Below, one piece after another: positions 8,036-17,468 of a stretch of DNA of 64,000 bases; position 1 is the stretch's first letter; every line of letters starts with the position of its first letter. The DNA is from Hufsiella ginkgonis (GTDB lineage Bacteria; Bacteroidota; Bacteroidia; Sphingobacteriales; Sphingobacteriaceae). The position numbers and the translations under genes are program-made. The stretch is from contig NZ_WVHS01000001.1 in NCBI RefSeq assembly GCF_009834915.1, forward strand, positions 868,001-932,000, written 5' to 3'. The notes under the pieces are model-generated. The model worked only from the letters and a program-made list of their open reading frames with translations, did no database searches and had not been told where the DNA came from.

Positions 8036-8820
8036 AAACGCTTTACGTAATAAAAATAGGCGGCAATGTGATCGACAACTCCGCCAACCTGCATGCATTC
8101 CTGGAAGTTTTTTCTGCGCTGGAAGGTTCAAAGATCCTGGTGCACGGAGGCGGCAAGATGGCTACCCAACTCTCGAAAACGCTGGGGATCGAACCGAAAA
8201 TGGTCGATGGGCGCCGCATTACCGATATCGAAACCCTCCGCGTGGTAACCATGGTGTACGCCGGGCTCATCAACAAAAACATCGTGGCACAATTGCAGCT
8301 GCATCACTGTAACGCCATCGGGCTTACGGGAGCAGACGGCAACCTGGTCCGCGCGCAAAAGCGTCCCGTAAAGGAAATCGATTACGGCTATGTGGGCGAC
8401 CTTCACGAAACATCCGTGGCGTCGAAGAAACTGGGCGCCCTGCTGGAAGAGCAACTGGTGCCGGTATTTTCCGCTATCACGCACGACGGCAACGGGCAAC
8501 TGCTCAATACCAACGCCGATACCGTCGCTTCGGCGATCGCCGTGGCCATGTCGGCCGATTACGAAACCAGCCTGGTATATTGTTTCGAAAAAAAAGGCGT
8601 GCTGGCCGATGTAAATGATGACGCCTCGCTGCTGGCCGAGATCCGTTCCGGCGATTTTGAGGCTCTTAAATCGGAAGGCATCGTAGCCGATGGCATGATA
8701 CCCAAGCTCCACAACGCTTTCGAAGCTATTAAGAATGGCGTAAAAGACGTTTATATCGGCAAAGCCGGCGATCTCGCCGAATTAGCGACACAATCTTTTG
8801 GAACAAGGCTCTTAAGCTGA
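8032..8820 (+). CDS. argB: N-acyl-glutamate kinase
   Basis: An amino-acid-kinase-fold enzyme of 262 residues that phosphorylates N-acetyl- or N-succinylglutamate. It has a KIGGNVID start, the glycine-rich LVHGGGKMA at 36-44, DGRRITDIETL near 62-72, TGADGNL near 99-105 and LNTNADTVASAIA near 161-173. The length matches the family. It is the second step of the pathway although it comes late in gene order. It starts inside the stop of the PaiB-like gene and is followed 28 bases later by proC. Confidence 0.93.
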   Translation: MKTLYVIKIGGNVIDNSANLHAFLEVFSALEGSKILVHGGGKMATQLSKTLGIEPKMVDGRRITDIETLRVVTMVYAGLINKNIVAQLQLHHCNAIGLTGADGNLVRAQKRPVKEIDYGYVGDLHETSVASKKLGALLEEQLVPVFSAITHDGNGQLLNTNADTVASAIAVAMSADYETSLVYCFEKKGVLADVNDDASLLAEIRSGDFEALKSEGIVADGMIPKLHNAFEAIKNGVKDVYIGKAGDLAELATQSFGTRLLS

Positions 8821-8848
8821 TATCTAACTGACACCTAATTATAAATCC

Positions 8849-9667
8849 ATGGAAACCAACACGCAGATCGCCATCATCGGCAGCGGAAATATCGGCTTAT
8901 CCCTCGCAAAAGGATTGGTGAAAGCCGGGATCTACCAGGCATCGCAGATCACCTTAACGAGGCGCAACGTCGCTGCCCTGCAATCCTACACCGACAGCGG
9001 TTTTATAACCACCAACGACAATGCGGAAGCGGTTAAGAACGCCCGCATCGTAGTGATCGCCGTTCTGCCGCAACAGCTTAACAAAGTACTCGCGGAAGTT
9101 AAAAGCGTGGTGCAGGCCGACAAGCAGCTGTTCATTTCCGTGGTTTCCGGCGTAAGTTGTGCCGATATCCGCCGCGAGCTCGAAACAGATTCGCAGGTGG
9201 TTCGCGCCATGCCGAATACCGCCATCGCCATTGGCCATTCTATGACCTGTATTGCCAGCGACGACGCTTCGGAAGAAAATGTGGAAATCGTTAAATCGCT
9301 GTTCGATACGGTGGGCGTAAGCATCCGGATCAACGAAGAGCTGATGACCTCGGCCACGGCTTTATGCGCCTGCGGGATCGCTTTCTTCCTGAGGTCTATT
9401 CGTGCGGCATCGCAAGGCGGAACAGAGATCGGGTTCCATGCCCACGACGCGTTAAAGATGGCGGCCCAAACCGCGAAGGGGGCCGCAGACCTGCTGCTGC
9501 AGCTGGCATCGCATCCCGAGCAGGAAATCGACAAAGTGACTTCGCCGAAAGGCTGCACGATTGCCGGGCTCAATGAAATGGAACATAACGGGTTTAGTTC
9601 GGCAATGATAAAAGGGATCAGGACATCGGCGAAAAAAGCGGGAGAATTGTATACGAAAAGCGAGTAG
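8849..9667 (+). CDS. proC: Pyrroline-5-carboxylate reductase
   Basis: A 272-residue NAD(P)H-dependent enzyme for the last step of proline synthesis. The Rossmann loop IGSGNIGLSLAKGL lies at 10-23, VVRAMPNTAIAIG near 119-131 is the family signature region, and the C-terminal helical dimerisation domain with SPKGCTIAGLNEM near 233-245 is complete. It is the last gene of the operon. Its place beside arginine genes links the glutamate-derived amino acid pathways. The convergent receptor gene ends 11 bases downstream. Confidence 0.93.
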   Translation: METNTQIAIIGSGNIGLSLAKGLVKAGIYQASQITLTRRNVAALQSYTDSGFITTNDNAEAVKNARIVVIAVLPQQLNKVLAEVKSVVQADKQLFISVVSGVSCADIRRELETDSQVVRAMPNTAIAIGHSMTCIASDDASEENVEIVKSLFDTVGVSIRINEELMTSATALCACGIAFFLRSIRAASQGGTEIGFHAHDALKMAAQTAKGAADLLLQLASHPEQEIDKVTSPKGCTIAGLNEMEHNGFSSAMIKGIRTSAKKAGELYTKSE

Positions 9668-9678
9668 CGCCTGCCGCA

Positions 9679-12117
9679 TTAATTTTTCACCCTGCTCTGT
9701 TCCGCTTCCGCGCCGTTCGCATCATGGTTCCGCTGGTTAGCGATCGCCTTTCCAAAGCGGTACGATAATGAGAGCACTACCGTGCGGCTATCGTTTGCGT
9801 TCGTCCAGTTTGCATCCGTACCGGCCAGGTTATTAATAATACCGTTGTTCTTGAAAGTATAAAACAGGTCGTTCCCCACCAGGCGTACACTGGTAGAGGC
9901 CGAGAGCTTTTTGGCGAATGCCAGGTTCACCCTCCCTCTAGCCTTGCTGATGAACTGCGCATTGGTTACGTCAGACTGGTATCCGCCGTCCAGCTGAGCC
10001 GTCCAGTCTTTGGGGAACTTGAACGAGAAAACCGGTCGTAAGAAAAAATAGGCGCCCGCATTGTCAAGTTTCCCGGTATAAAAATCGCTCACGGAATGGA
10101 TCTCAGACACGCGACCGAATAACTTAAAATCGAGCCACGAAACCGCCGCGAACCCGGCATCGAACGCCAGTGTTTTTACGGTCGTGCGGCCTATGTTACC
10201 CGGGCGGCTATAATAGATCCCGTCAACGATCTCGATCGTTTCGTTCACTTCGTTATTGGTGCGGTTGTAGCTAAGTGTAACGTTGAGATGGCTCTTGTAG
10301 GAATACGTAAGCTCCACGTTATGCCCGAACGAAGGGCGCAGGAAAGGATTGCCCGTATAATAAGTGAACTTATCCAGCGGCGACAGGAACGGGTTCAGGT
10401 CCTCGTAATAGGGACGCTCTATCCGGCGGCCGTAATTCATGCGCAATTGGTTGTTTCCCGCGCTGTCAAGCTTGTACTGAACATACGCCGTGGGGAACAG
10501 GCTTGTATATGACCTGCTAAATACTGAATCGGGCTTGACCGTATTCCCTAGCTGATGGCCTTTCGAAAACGTACTTTCCATGCGTAAACCACCCTGCACC
10601 GAGATCCGTTTGCCTTCCCTGGAAAAATTGGCATACGCCGCATTAATGGTTTCACGATAGATGAAGTGGTTGGTTTTTCCATAGTCGGGGTTGGTGGCAC
10701 CATTGAGGGTGTAGAAATAATCGGCGATGTTATTCGTGCGGGTGAAGCTCGATTTCAACCCGCCTGAAAGCGAGATGCCTTCTGCCAGCGGGTGATCGTA
10801 GTCGGCCTTTGCCGAATAGATATCGATCTTGGCCGGGAGCCCGCCAGATAGTAGATCGCTGATCTTTAATTGGTTATTTGAAGCGTAACTCTTGTTATCG
10901 AAGATCTGGTCTTTGTCAGAACTATACCGCAGGTAATCGGCGTCTGCCGCAAGCTGCCGCCGGCTTTTGCCGAAGTGGTACCGGTAGTTCAGGTTCACCC
11001 CGCCGTTTTTCGAGGCGCTGTGCTCCTTGTTTTGAGCCACGATGGTAGAATCCAGCGTTCCCGACGGTTTCTGGAAACGGCTGTTCACCGGCGAGTTTAC
11101 GTTCCTCGGGCTAAATGAACCGGTAAGATTGATACCCCATGTGCTATTTTCCGTAGCGTAATAGTCGAAACCCAGCCGGGTGGAGTAATTCTGACCCTTC
11201 CTGCGGATGAGGGAGTTCTGGATAAAATCAGAAGTTGGCGTACCGCTGTTATCGCGGAAATGCCTGTTGATAAGCAGGTCGTTAAAGCCGTTATTGTAAT
11301 TGAAGCCTGCATTGCCCGTAAGGTTCATCTTCCCGGAGCGGTAGTTAAAATTAGCGTTATCGTTCGTTTTGGCATATTTACCTTGCGTATAAGCGAGATT
11401 TATCGCCCCGTTAAACCCCTTCGCTTTGCCGCGTTTTGTGCGGATATTGATCACGCCGCCGTTCCCCGAGGCATCGTACCTGGCCGGGGGGTTGGCCATC
11501 AGCTCCAACTGGTCGATGGCAGCGGCCGATAAGGAACGCAAATATGTTTCCAGTTCGGTGCCCGACAGGTATGTGGGCTTGTCGTCTACAAAGATCGTTA
11601 CCCCTTTGCCGTTCAGGCTGATAGCCCCGTTCGGGTCTACGATCACCCCCGGGGATTTTTCGAGCACATCGAGTGCCGTACCGCCTGCATTGCTGATCAG
11701 CGCGTCGGGGTTCACCACCGTGCGGTCGATCTTCTGCTCGGCGAACGGCTTTTGCGCAGTGATGGCTACTTCGCCTATGGCTTTAGCAACCCGCTCGAGG
11801 ATAATGGTGTTCCATGCCAGGTCGGCGGAAACTTCCGTTGCAGGGCTGTGGTACTCCCGGTAACCCAATGCCTGCACCTGCAATGTGTATTTCCCGGCAT
11901 TCACCTTTTCGAACGTGAAAGTGCCATCCGTAGCAATGATATTCGTTTTCACCAGCACCGAATCCGGGAACCGGAATAATAAAACGCTCCCGCCGTCTAC
12001 CGGTTTTTGGTCCGTATCCACCACCGTACCGGTGATCTTTATCGGTTGCTGCCCATATAGAAAAGTCGGGGCAAAAGAGATCCAGGCAGCTATGACAGCC
12101 GCAAATTTTAGTTTCAT
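9679..12117 (-). CDS. TonB-dependent receptor-like outer membrane protein
   Basis: This 812-residue protein has a signal peptide (about 1-22, ending FLYGQQ), a carboxypeptidase-regulatory-like beta domain (about 25-105), a plug-like region with RYDASGNGGVINIRTKRGK near 205-223, and a long beta-barrel rich in alternating aromatic residues. It belongs to the Bacteroidota outer-membrane family with an OMP_b-brl_3-type barrel. No SusD partner is adjacent, so the cargo is unknown. It is the third gene after a BlaI-type repressor and an M56 peptidase, 61 bases behind the latter and in the same direction. It is therefore probably the output gene of that regulatory pair. Confidence 0.85.
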   Translation of the reverse strand: MKLKFAAVIAAWISFAPTFLYGQQPIKITGTVVDTDQKPVDGGSVLLFRFPDSVLVKTNIIATDGTFTFEKVNAGKYTLQVQALGYREYHSPATEVSADLAWNTIILERVAKAIGEVAITAQKPFAEQKIDRTVVNPDALISNAGGTALDVLEKSPGVIVDPNGAISLNGKGVTIFVDDKPTYLSGTELETYLRSLSAAAIDQLELMANPPARYDASGNGGVINIRTKRGKAKGFNGAINLAYTQGKYAKTNDNANFNYRSGKMNLTGNAGFNYNNGFNDLLINRHFRDNSGTPTSDFIQNSLIRRKGQNYSTRLGFDYYATENSTWGINLTGSFSPRNVNSPVNSRFQKPSGTLDSTIVAQNKEHSASKNGGVNLNYRYHFGKSRRQLAADADYLRYSSDKDQIFDNKSYASNNQLKISDLLSGGLPAKIDIYSAKADYDHPLAEGISLSGGLKSSFTRTNNIADYFYTLNGATNPDYGKTNHFIYRETINAAYANFSREGKRISVQGGLRMESTFSKGHQLGNTVKPDSVFSRSYTSLFPTAYVQYKLDSAGNNQLRMNYGRRIERPYYEDLNPFLSPLDKFTYYTGNPFLRPSFGHNVELTYSYKSHLNVTLSYNRTNNEVNETIEIVDGIYYSRPGNIGRTTVKTLAFDAGFAAVSWLDFKLFGRVSEIHSVSDFYTGKLDNAGAYFFLRPVFSFKFPKDWTAQLDGGYQSDVTNAQFISKARGRVNLAFAKKLSASTSVRLVGNDLFYTFKNNGIINNLAGTDANWTNANDSRTVVLSLSYRFGKAIANQRNHDANGAEAEQSRVKN

Positions 12118-12178
12118 AATGATTCAAATAATGGGGTTACCGTATCACCAGCCGGATGCCGGTCGTTCGCTTTAACGT

Positions 12179-14020
12179 TTAAAAGTCTTTCACTTCAGTC
12201 TTAGAGTCGAAATTGTAATACCAGGCCCATGTTCCCTTTTTGCCTTTTTCGATGGGTTTCACATAAGCCTTTTTATAGCGCTCATAAACCGGTTGCGGCA
12301 TCCGCCGGCCGTTTACGATAAACTCTTCCGTGCTGAGTTTGAACGACGTCAAGCCGGAAGGCGATTGGATCACCCCATCGCTCACCAGGTCGGCGACCAG
12401 CCTGTCACGTTTTGTCCTTTCGTCGGCTTCTTCCTGGTACACGTCACTTCGCGCCTGGTAATTGGCGTGGTAGCCGGCATATGGCTCCCGCGAAGGATAG
12501 TTGAGCGGGGTGGTCAGTGTGCCCAGGGAAGCCGTATTTGCGGCAGACAACTGCGATAGCTGGGCCTGGGATTGCAATATTTGGTCGATCCGCGACAGGT
12601 GCGGACCGTATTCTGCCGGGGCGATGGTTTTCGCATTTACCTGCATCGACGCGATCCGGTCATTTAACCGGTTCACCTGGTACAGCGTCCCGTCTAATTT
12701 TACCACAACGGTTTGCATGTTACCGTTCGCGCAGCTCACCGTAGTATTGTCGCGAAGGTCGCCGGGGTTAAAGATCCTGATCTTTGCGGCCGACTCCTGT
12801 GAAGGAACTGTATCCCGTTTCGCTTCCGGCGATGCGGGATCCGGCACCGTTGCCGGCTGTACGTGCGGGATCAAACTTCCGGGTGCCGGTTTGTCTGCGG
12901 GCGAAACCACCTTGTTCAGTTGCCTTTCCCCATGGGCCAGGCTTTTTCTCCCGCTTATTTTCGATCCGGCAGCAGGACCGCCCGAAAAAGCGACCGTCAG
13001 CACACAAACCATCAGCAGGCATGCAGCCATTACACCTTTTTCAAGACCGTTCAGCGATTGGTTCCTGTTCGAAACCATCCGTTTTACACGGCTAAGCAAT
13101 ACGTTATTTTTACCATGCAGCTGCATCGCGAAAGCGGGAGCCGGCGACTGGTACTCCTGGCAGGCCACCAGCGCCCGGATATAATCCTTTTTATCCGGTA
13201 CCCGGCGCAGCACCATATCATCGCAGCAGTTCTCCCGTTCATCGCGGATCAGGGCCGAGATCCAGTGTACCGCCGGGTTAAAGAAAAACAGGATCTCCGC
13301 CAGGCTCATGAGGAGGTTCGCCAGGTAATCGCGGCGGTAAATATGCGCCAGCTCGTGGAATAATACCGCTTCCGCCTCCGCGGTGGAAAGCGACGACAAT
13401 AACCCTACCGGGACAAGGATCAGCGGCTTCAGGTAACCGATCGCCATTGGCGCCCGTGCCAACCCCGATTCCATCACACGGACCACGCGGTTGACGCCCA
13501 TCTCATGTGCCATCCGGGCGAGGCGGCCGTTCCATTCCTGGCTAACCGCGAAAACCAGGTGGCGCCGAAGCCGGTAAACGTCCTGTAAACCCACTCCCAG
13601 TTGAACAATACGCAGCGTAACCACCAGCAGCCAGGCCAGCACGAAAACGGTACTGTAGCGTTCCACGAAACCGGATAAGAAATTGCCGGCCTGGTCGAAA
13701 CTAAGGCCGGAACCGGGCGCCTCGATCTTCGCCGGAGCATGGTTTCCTGTAATATGCACTCTTTTAAGCTCCGAAACGGGGTTACTGGCTGCGATCTTCA
13801 TAACCCCGGTGCCCAGCGTAACCGCGAACGCCAGCGTATAAAGCCCCAGCAATAACAGCAGCGCGTTATAGCGCGCCGCCGCCCGCGCCCTGCGGGTAAC
13901 CACTACCACCAACCCCGTGGCAATGGCCAGCAGGATACCTTGCCATAACGAATGAAGCAAGGCTGAACATAAAGCCTTCACCAGGCTGTCGGGCAAACTA
14001 TGTGTGTTGAAAAAGTCCAT
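12179..14020 (-). CDS. M56-family (BlaR1-like) membrane metallopeptidase
   Basis: A 613-residue protein with four N-terminal membrane helices and the zinc motif HELAH at 222-226 in AVLFHELAHIYRRDYL. A NPAVHWISALIRDERENCCDD stretch follows, then one more hydrophobic segment near 330-350 and a long periplasmic C-terminal part with no recognised sensor domain. Known relatives (BlaR1, MecR1) sense a ligand outside the membrane and cause cleavage of the partner repressor. The partner here is the BlaI-like gene 19 bases upstream. The C-terminal region is not a penicillin-binding domain, so beta-lactam sensing should not be assumed. Confidence 0.88.
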   Translation of the reverse strand: MDFFNTHSLPDSLVKALCSALLHSLWQGILLAIATGLVVVVTRRARAAARYNALLLLLGLYTLAFAVTLGTGVMKIAASNPVSELKRVHITGNHAPAKIEAPGSGLSFDQAGNFLSGFVERYSTVFVLAWLLVVTLRIVQLGVGLQDVYRLRRHLVFAVSQEWNGRLARMAHEMGVNRVVRVMESGLARAPMAIGYLKPLILVPVGLLSSLSTAEAEAVLFHELAHIYRRDYLANLLMSLAEILFFFNPAVHWISALIRDERENCCDDMVLRRVPDKKDYIRALVACQEYQSPAPAFAMQLHGKNNVLLSRVKRMVSNRNQSLNGLEKGVMAACLLMVCVLTVAFSGGPAAGSKISGRKSLAHGERQLNKVVSPADKPAPGSLIPHVQPATVPDPASPEAKRDTVPSQESAAKIRIFNPGDLRDNTTVSCANGNMQTVVVKLDGTLYQVNRLNDRIASMQVNAKTIAPAEYGPHLSRIDQILQSQAQLSQLSAANTASLGTLTTPLNYPSREPYAGYHANYQARSDVYQEEADERTKRDRLVADLVSDGVIQSPSGLTSFKLSTEEFIVNGRRMPQPVYERYKKAYVKPIEKGKKGTWAWYYNFDSKTEVKDF

Positions 14021-14039
14021 GTTATAGTGGGTAAATCAG

Positions 14040-14423
14040 TTAATCGCCCAGTCCTTTCAATATATTTTTGATCTCGTCCAGTTCCTCCTTCGAGGCTTTG
14101 CCGTTGCCGAGCAATTGCATCACCAGCTTACTTGGCGACCCCTGGTACATCGAATCCACGAACTTATCTAACAGGTGAGCCTTGGTTTTTTCCTCCTCCT
14201 CGGCCACGCTGTACACGTGTTTCATTTGGCGTTCATCGCGGGTTAGTATGCCCTTTTCGGCCATGATCTGCATGAGCTTGAGGGTGGTGGTATAGTTTAC
14301 GTCCTTCTTTTTTTGAAGCTCGTCGTTCACGGCGCGTACCGTGGCAGGGCCGGTTTCCCAGAGGACCTGGAGAATTTCCAGTTCGGATTTGGTAGGGTCG
14401 GAGGGTTTGGTTTTTTCTTCCAT
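14040..14423 (-). CDS. BlaI/MecI/CopY-family repressor
   Basis: A winged-helix repressor of 127 residues. The DNA-binding domain runs from PTKSELEILQVLWETGPATVRAV (about 10-32) through YTTTLKLMQIMAEKGIL, and the C-terminal part is the dimerisation helix region (KAHLLDKFVDSMYQGSPSKLVMQLL). It heads the operon with the M56 gene and a receptor gene. Two palindromes at 14444-14459 and 14476-14491 overlap its promoter, as expected for autorepression. Confidence 0.93.
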   Translation of the reverse strand: MEEKTKPSDPTKSELEILQVLWETGPATVRAVNDELQKKKDVNYTTTLKLMQIMAEKGILTRDERQMKHVYSVAEEEEKTKAHLLDKFVDSMYQGSPSKLVMQLLGNGKASKEELDEIKNILKGLGD

Positions 14424-14437
14424 AATGATTACGAAAC

Positions 14438-14468
14438 CAAAGGTAGGAACTTTTTCGTAGGATGCAAA
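14438..14468 (-). promoter_or_regulatory. Promoter of the BlaI - M56 - receptor operon
   Basis: Read on the minus strand, TTTG (14468-14465) and TACCTTTG (14445-14438) are 19 bases apart. This is a full match to the Bacteroidota primary sigma pattern. The BlaI start codon lies 14 bases beyond the -7 box. Confidence 0.7.
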
Positions 14469-14491
14469 TTAAATGTAGGAAATTTTTCGTA
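14444..14491. promoter_or_regulatory. Twin operator for the first BlaI-like repressor
   Basis: Two near-identical 16-base imperfect palindromes, TAGGAACTTTTTCGTA (14444-14459) and TAGGAAATTTTTCGTA (14476-14491), lie 32 bases apart centre to centre, about three helical turns. The first fills the spacer between -33 and -7 and the second lies just upstream of -33. A half site TACGAAA is at 14430-14436. The location and the dyad symmetry suggest BlaI binding sites. Confidence 0.65.
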
Positions 14492-14704
14492 GGTTTTTAT
14501 GGGGTAGGGGAACCCGTAAAAAATATCTCCGGCGACCTGGTATTTTTCTTCCCGGGTATTGAAACTTTTCACTTTTAGCTAATTACCATACATCCTTCAT
14601 TTAACGAAAGAACGTAATGAAGGATGCCGTAAAGGAGACACCGGCAAGCTGATAGCGAAAGTGTGAAAGTAATAACAAAGATTTTATCTTAGCAAAACAA
14701 CGTT

Positions 14705-17452
14705 CTCAATAGAAGAAAATCATTTTAAAACCGAGCTGCTTTTCATAGCCGGCAAGTCTATCTTGATTCATAAGCTAAGGACCGATAATCACTACCTGGT
14801 TGATCACCTGAATAATTTGCCAGCGGCACAGCTCGAACAAATCACGGAGAAATACCAAAATAATCCCGGCCCTGTAAACCAGGTCAGGTACGGATCGTAT
14901 CCGATATAAAATCCGGGCTGCTTACGTTACCTGGCCTTCAAAAATATTATGATGATAATAAGGACAACTTCGCGCCATACAAGGATCTTTTTTCGCTTGT
15001 ATATACCTTTATTACAGACCATGATAATACCAGGGTGAGGAATTTCCTGCAGTCGCTGGCAAAAGATATCCAGAAAGACCTCGGCATACGTGACGACACT
15101 AAAATTACGAAAGCGAACACTTTTGCCGGCGCGAGAAATATCGGCGATGAACATGCCTGGTTTGCGATTTAGAACAACTCCCATCCGAAACAACACACGG
15201 TGAAACAACTATTTTTTTCCGTATACGATGGCGGCATTCAGTTCTCGCTGTATGACCGAAAGACAGGCAAGCAGGATAACAGCCCGGTCTCCCCTGCCCA
15301 TGTTACTTATAATGATATTGTTGCATATTTCGAAAGTGTTAAACAACGGGTGCTGGATGATGTTCCCCCAAAGGTGACAGTAGAGCAGCAAATCCAGGAT
15401 TTGCATGCTAAACTGAGCGCGGGCAGGATTAAGGCGTGGGTAGTCCGCCCTGGGCTAATGCCTATTTATGGCAAAATTCCAGGACGATGAGGCATTTTAT
15501 ATCGGTTGGGAGGACGTAGTTAAAGACCTGCGTGCTATGCCTGGCTTTACAGAAAACGATGTTACCGGGTTAATTATTGAACGGTACGGTAGTGCCACGG
15601 GGAACCCGTTCAACAGCAAAAAAGCGATCGTAGATTTTTTAACGCGGGTGTCGCCGGGCGATTTGATCATAGCATGTAAGGGTCGCCGGGAAATCCTGGG
15701 TATTGGCATTACCGACGGAGGCATACAATATAATGAGGAGGAAGACGAGTATTACGGTTACCGGAACGTTGATTGGTTACTTAAAACCACCCCAGAAAAC
15801 AATAAGAGCCCTTTTACCCTGGCGGTAAAAACCATCACTCCCCTGGCTTCCCCCTATGCCATCCAGGTTTTAAAAGGTCTGCTGGGCGAAACACTAGAAG
15901 TAAAAGGCCACCCGTTCCCCGAAACTAAAGAAGAAACGAATTTGCCATTAAACCAGATCTTATACGGCCCGCCGGGCACAGGCAAAACCTATTGTACCAT
16001 TAACAAGGCACTGGAGATCATTAATCCGCTCGGGTACCAAAAGCTTACGGAAGCTGGCACAGATGAAGAAACCACCCGTATAGAACTGAAGAGGCTTTAC
16101 ACCCGGTATATCGACGACGGCAGGATCAGCTTCTGTACCTTCCACCAAAGCATGAGCTATGAAGACTTTGTCGAAGGCATCAAGCCCATTACCGAAGAAG
16201 ATGACGATGGCCGCAAGACGATCGGTTACGAAATCGCGGACGGCATCTTTAAGCAGGTGTCGGTGTTAGCCTCATATAAATTACTCACAGCTGCGCAACC
16301 AACAAAGCAAGACCTTGCATCTTCTAAAGATGGCAATTTGAGGAACGGTGGGATGCATTGCTTGTTCACGTTGAAAAGTTACTAATAAACCATCAATCAG
16401 TCCCGCTGCAAACAAAGGCGGGGACGATCTCGGTGGTCGCCATTTCCGATAAAGGGAATGTCATCCTGAAACACGACGTCCATGGCGCTCTGGCCTATAC
16501 TGTATCCTTTAACCGGCTCAAGGCACTCTATGAAGGCATCGGTACCCGCGATAAACTTTACGCGCTGACGAACATCAACACAACGATCCGCACCATTATC
16601 GGCGGTTGTAACACCACTGCATTTTACGCGGTGCTCGACCAACTTTTCCAGCAAACACCGCAAGAGCAGTCCGAAGAGCCCGGCGAGCTTAAGGACCCGG
16701 CCTACGCCGAACAAAAAGACCTGCTGGAGAAAAGCGGGTACCAGTTCCCGCATTCTTTACAGGAAGACATGGAGGCGGAGTGCTATGTACTGATCATCGA
16801 CGAGATCAACCGGGGCAACGTTTCACAGATCTTCGGCGAACTCATCACCCTCATCGAGGAAGATAAGCGGTTGGGAAATAATGAATCGCTCCTGATCCAT
16901 TTGCCCTATTCCAAAAAGAAGTTCGGCGTGCCCTCCAATCTTCACCTGATCGGAACGATGAACACTGCCGACCGCAGTGTTGAGGCACTGGATACCGCAT
17001 TACGCCGGCGCTTCAGTTTCACAGAAATGCAGCCCAACGGTGAGCTGCTTAAAAATAACCTATTTCCTGCCGATTATACATTGGCCGATTTATTGGATAC
17101 CATTAACGATCGCATTGAATTATTGCTGGACAGCGACCATAAGATCGGGCATGCATATTTTATCAATGTAGGTTCAGAAGAAGACCTGTACAGCGTATTC
17201 GCCGCTAAGATTATCCCTTTGTTACAGGAGTACTTTTACGACGATCGTGGCAAGATCGGCCTTGTTCTGGGCGAGGGACTTTTCGAAGTCATACCCGCCG
17301 CGACATCCCGGAAGACAAGTCTTGCAAAGTTTTTCAACTACGACACTGACGCTATCGAGTTCCGGGACCGGTATAAGTTGCGGATGCCAGGTAAAGAACC
17401 TGGCGCACTTGGAAAGGCATTGAAAATTTTGCTTTCCCTTTCTCCCAATTAG
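14705..17452 (+). pseudogene. mcrB: McrB-like GTPase/AAA+ subunit, broken by several lesions
   Basis: Joining three frames gives one McrB-like protein. It has an N-terminal domain (about 14716-15490), a short WVVRPG...FYIGW module (15440-15520) and an AAA+ motor with Walker A LYGPPGTGKT near 15962 and TFHQSMSYEDFVEGIKP near 16137. LIIDEINRGNVSQIFGEL (near 16790) and IGTMNTADRSVEALDTALRRRF (near 16955) follow. Lesions are a frame change near 14890-14915, an in-frame TAG at 15170-15172 (context AWFAI-stop-NNSHP), a frame change near 15470-15485 and another near 16335-16360. The last splits the motor between Walker A and Walker B. No intact product is possible, although fragments 15468-16385 and 16358-17452 remain open. 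McrB with McrC normally cuts modified DNA. Confidence 0.82.
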
Positions 17453-17468
17453 TCAACAGCAACAACCG

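Noticed and set aside
12179-14020. Beta-lactam resistance role for the BlaI/M56 genes
   Set aside because: No beta-lactamase or PBP2a gene is adjacent and the M56 protein has no penicillin-binding sensor domain. The names reflect family only.
15200-15490. A separate 96-residue gene at 15200-15490
   Set aside because: Its frame continues the mcrB N-terminal domain across the TAG at 15170, and its end coincides with a frame change into the WED/AAA+ part. It is a piece of the broken mcrB.
16358-17452. An independent AAA+ gene starting at 16358
   Set aside because: It lacks Walker A, begins inside the motor domain and continues the protein of the previous frame. It is the 3' part of the mcrB pseudogene.
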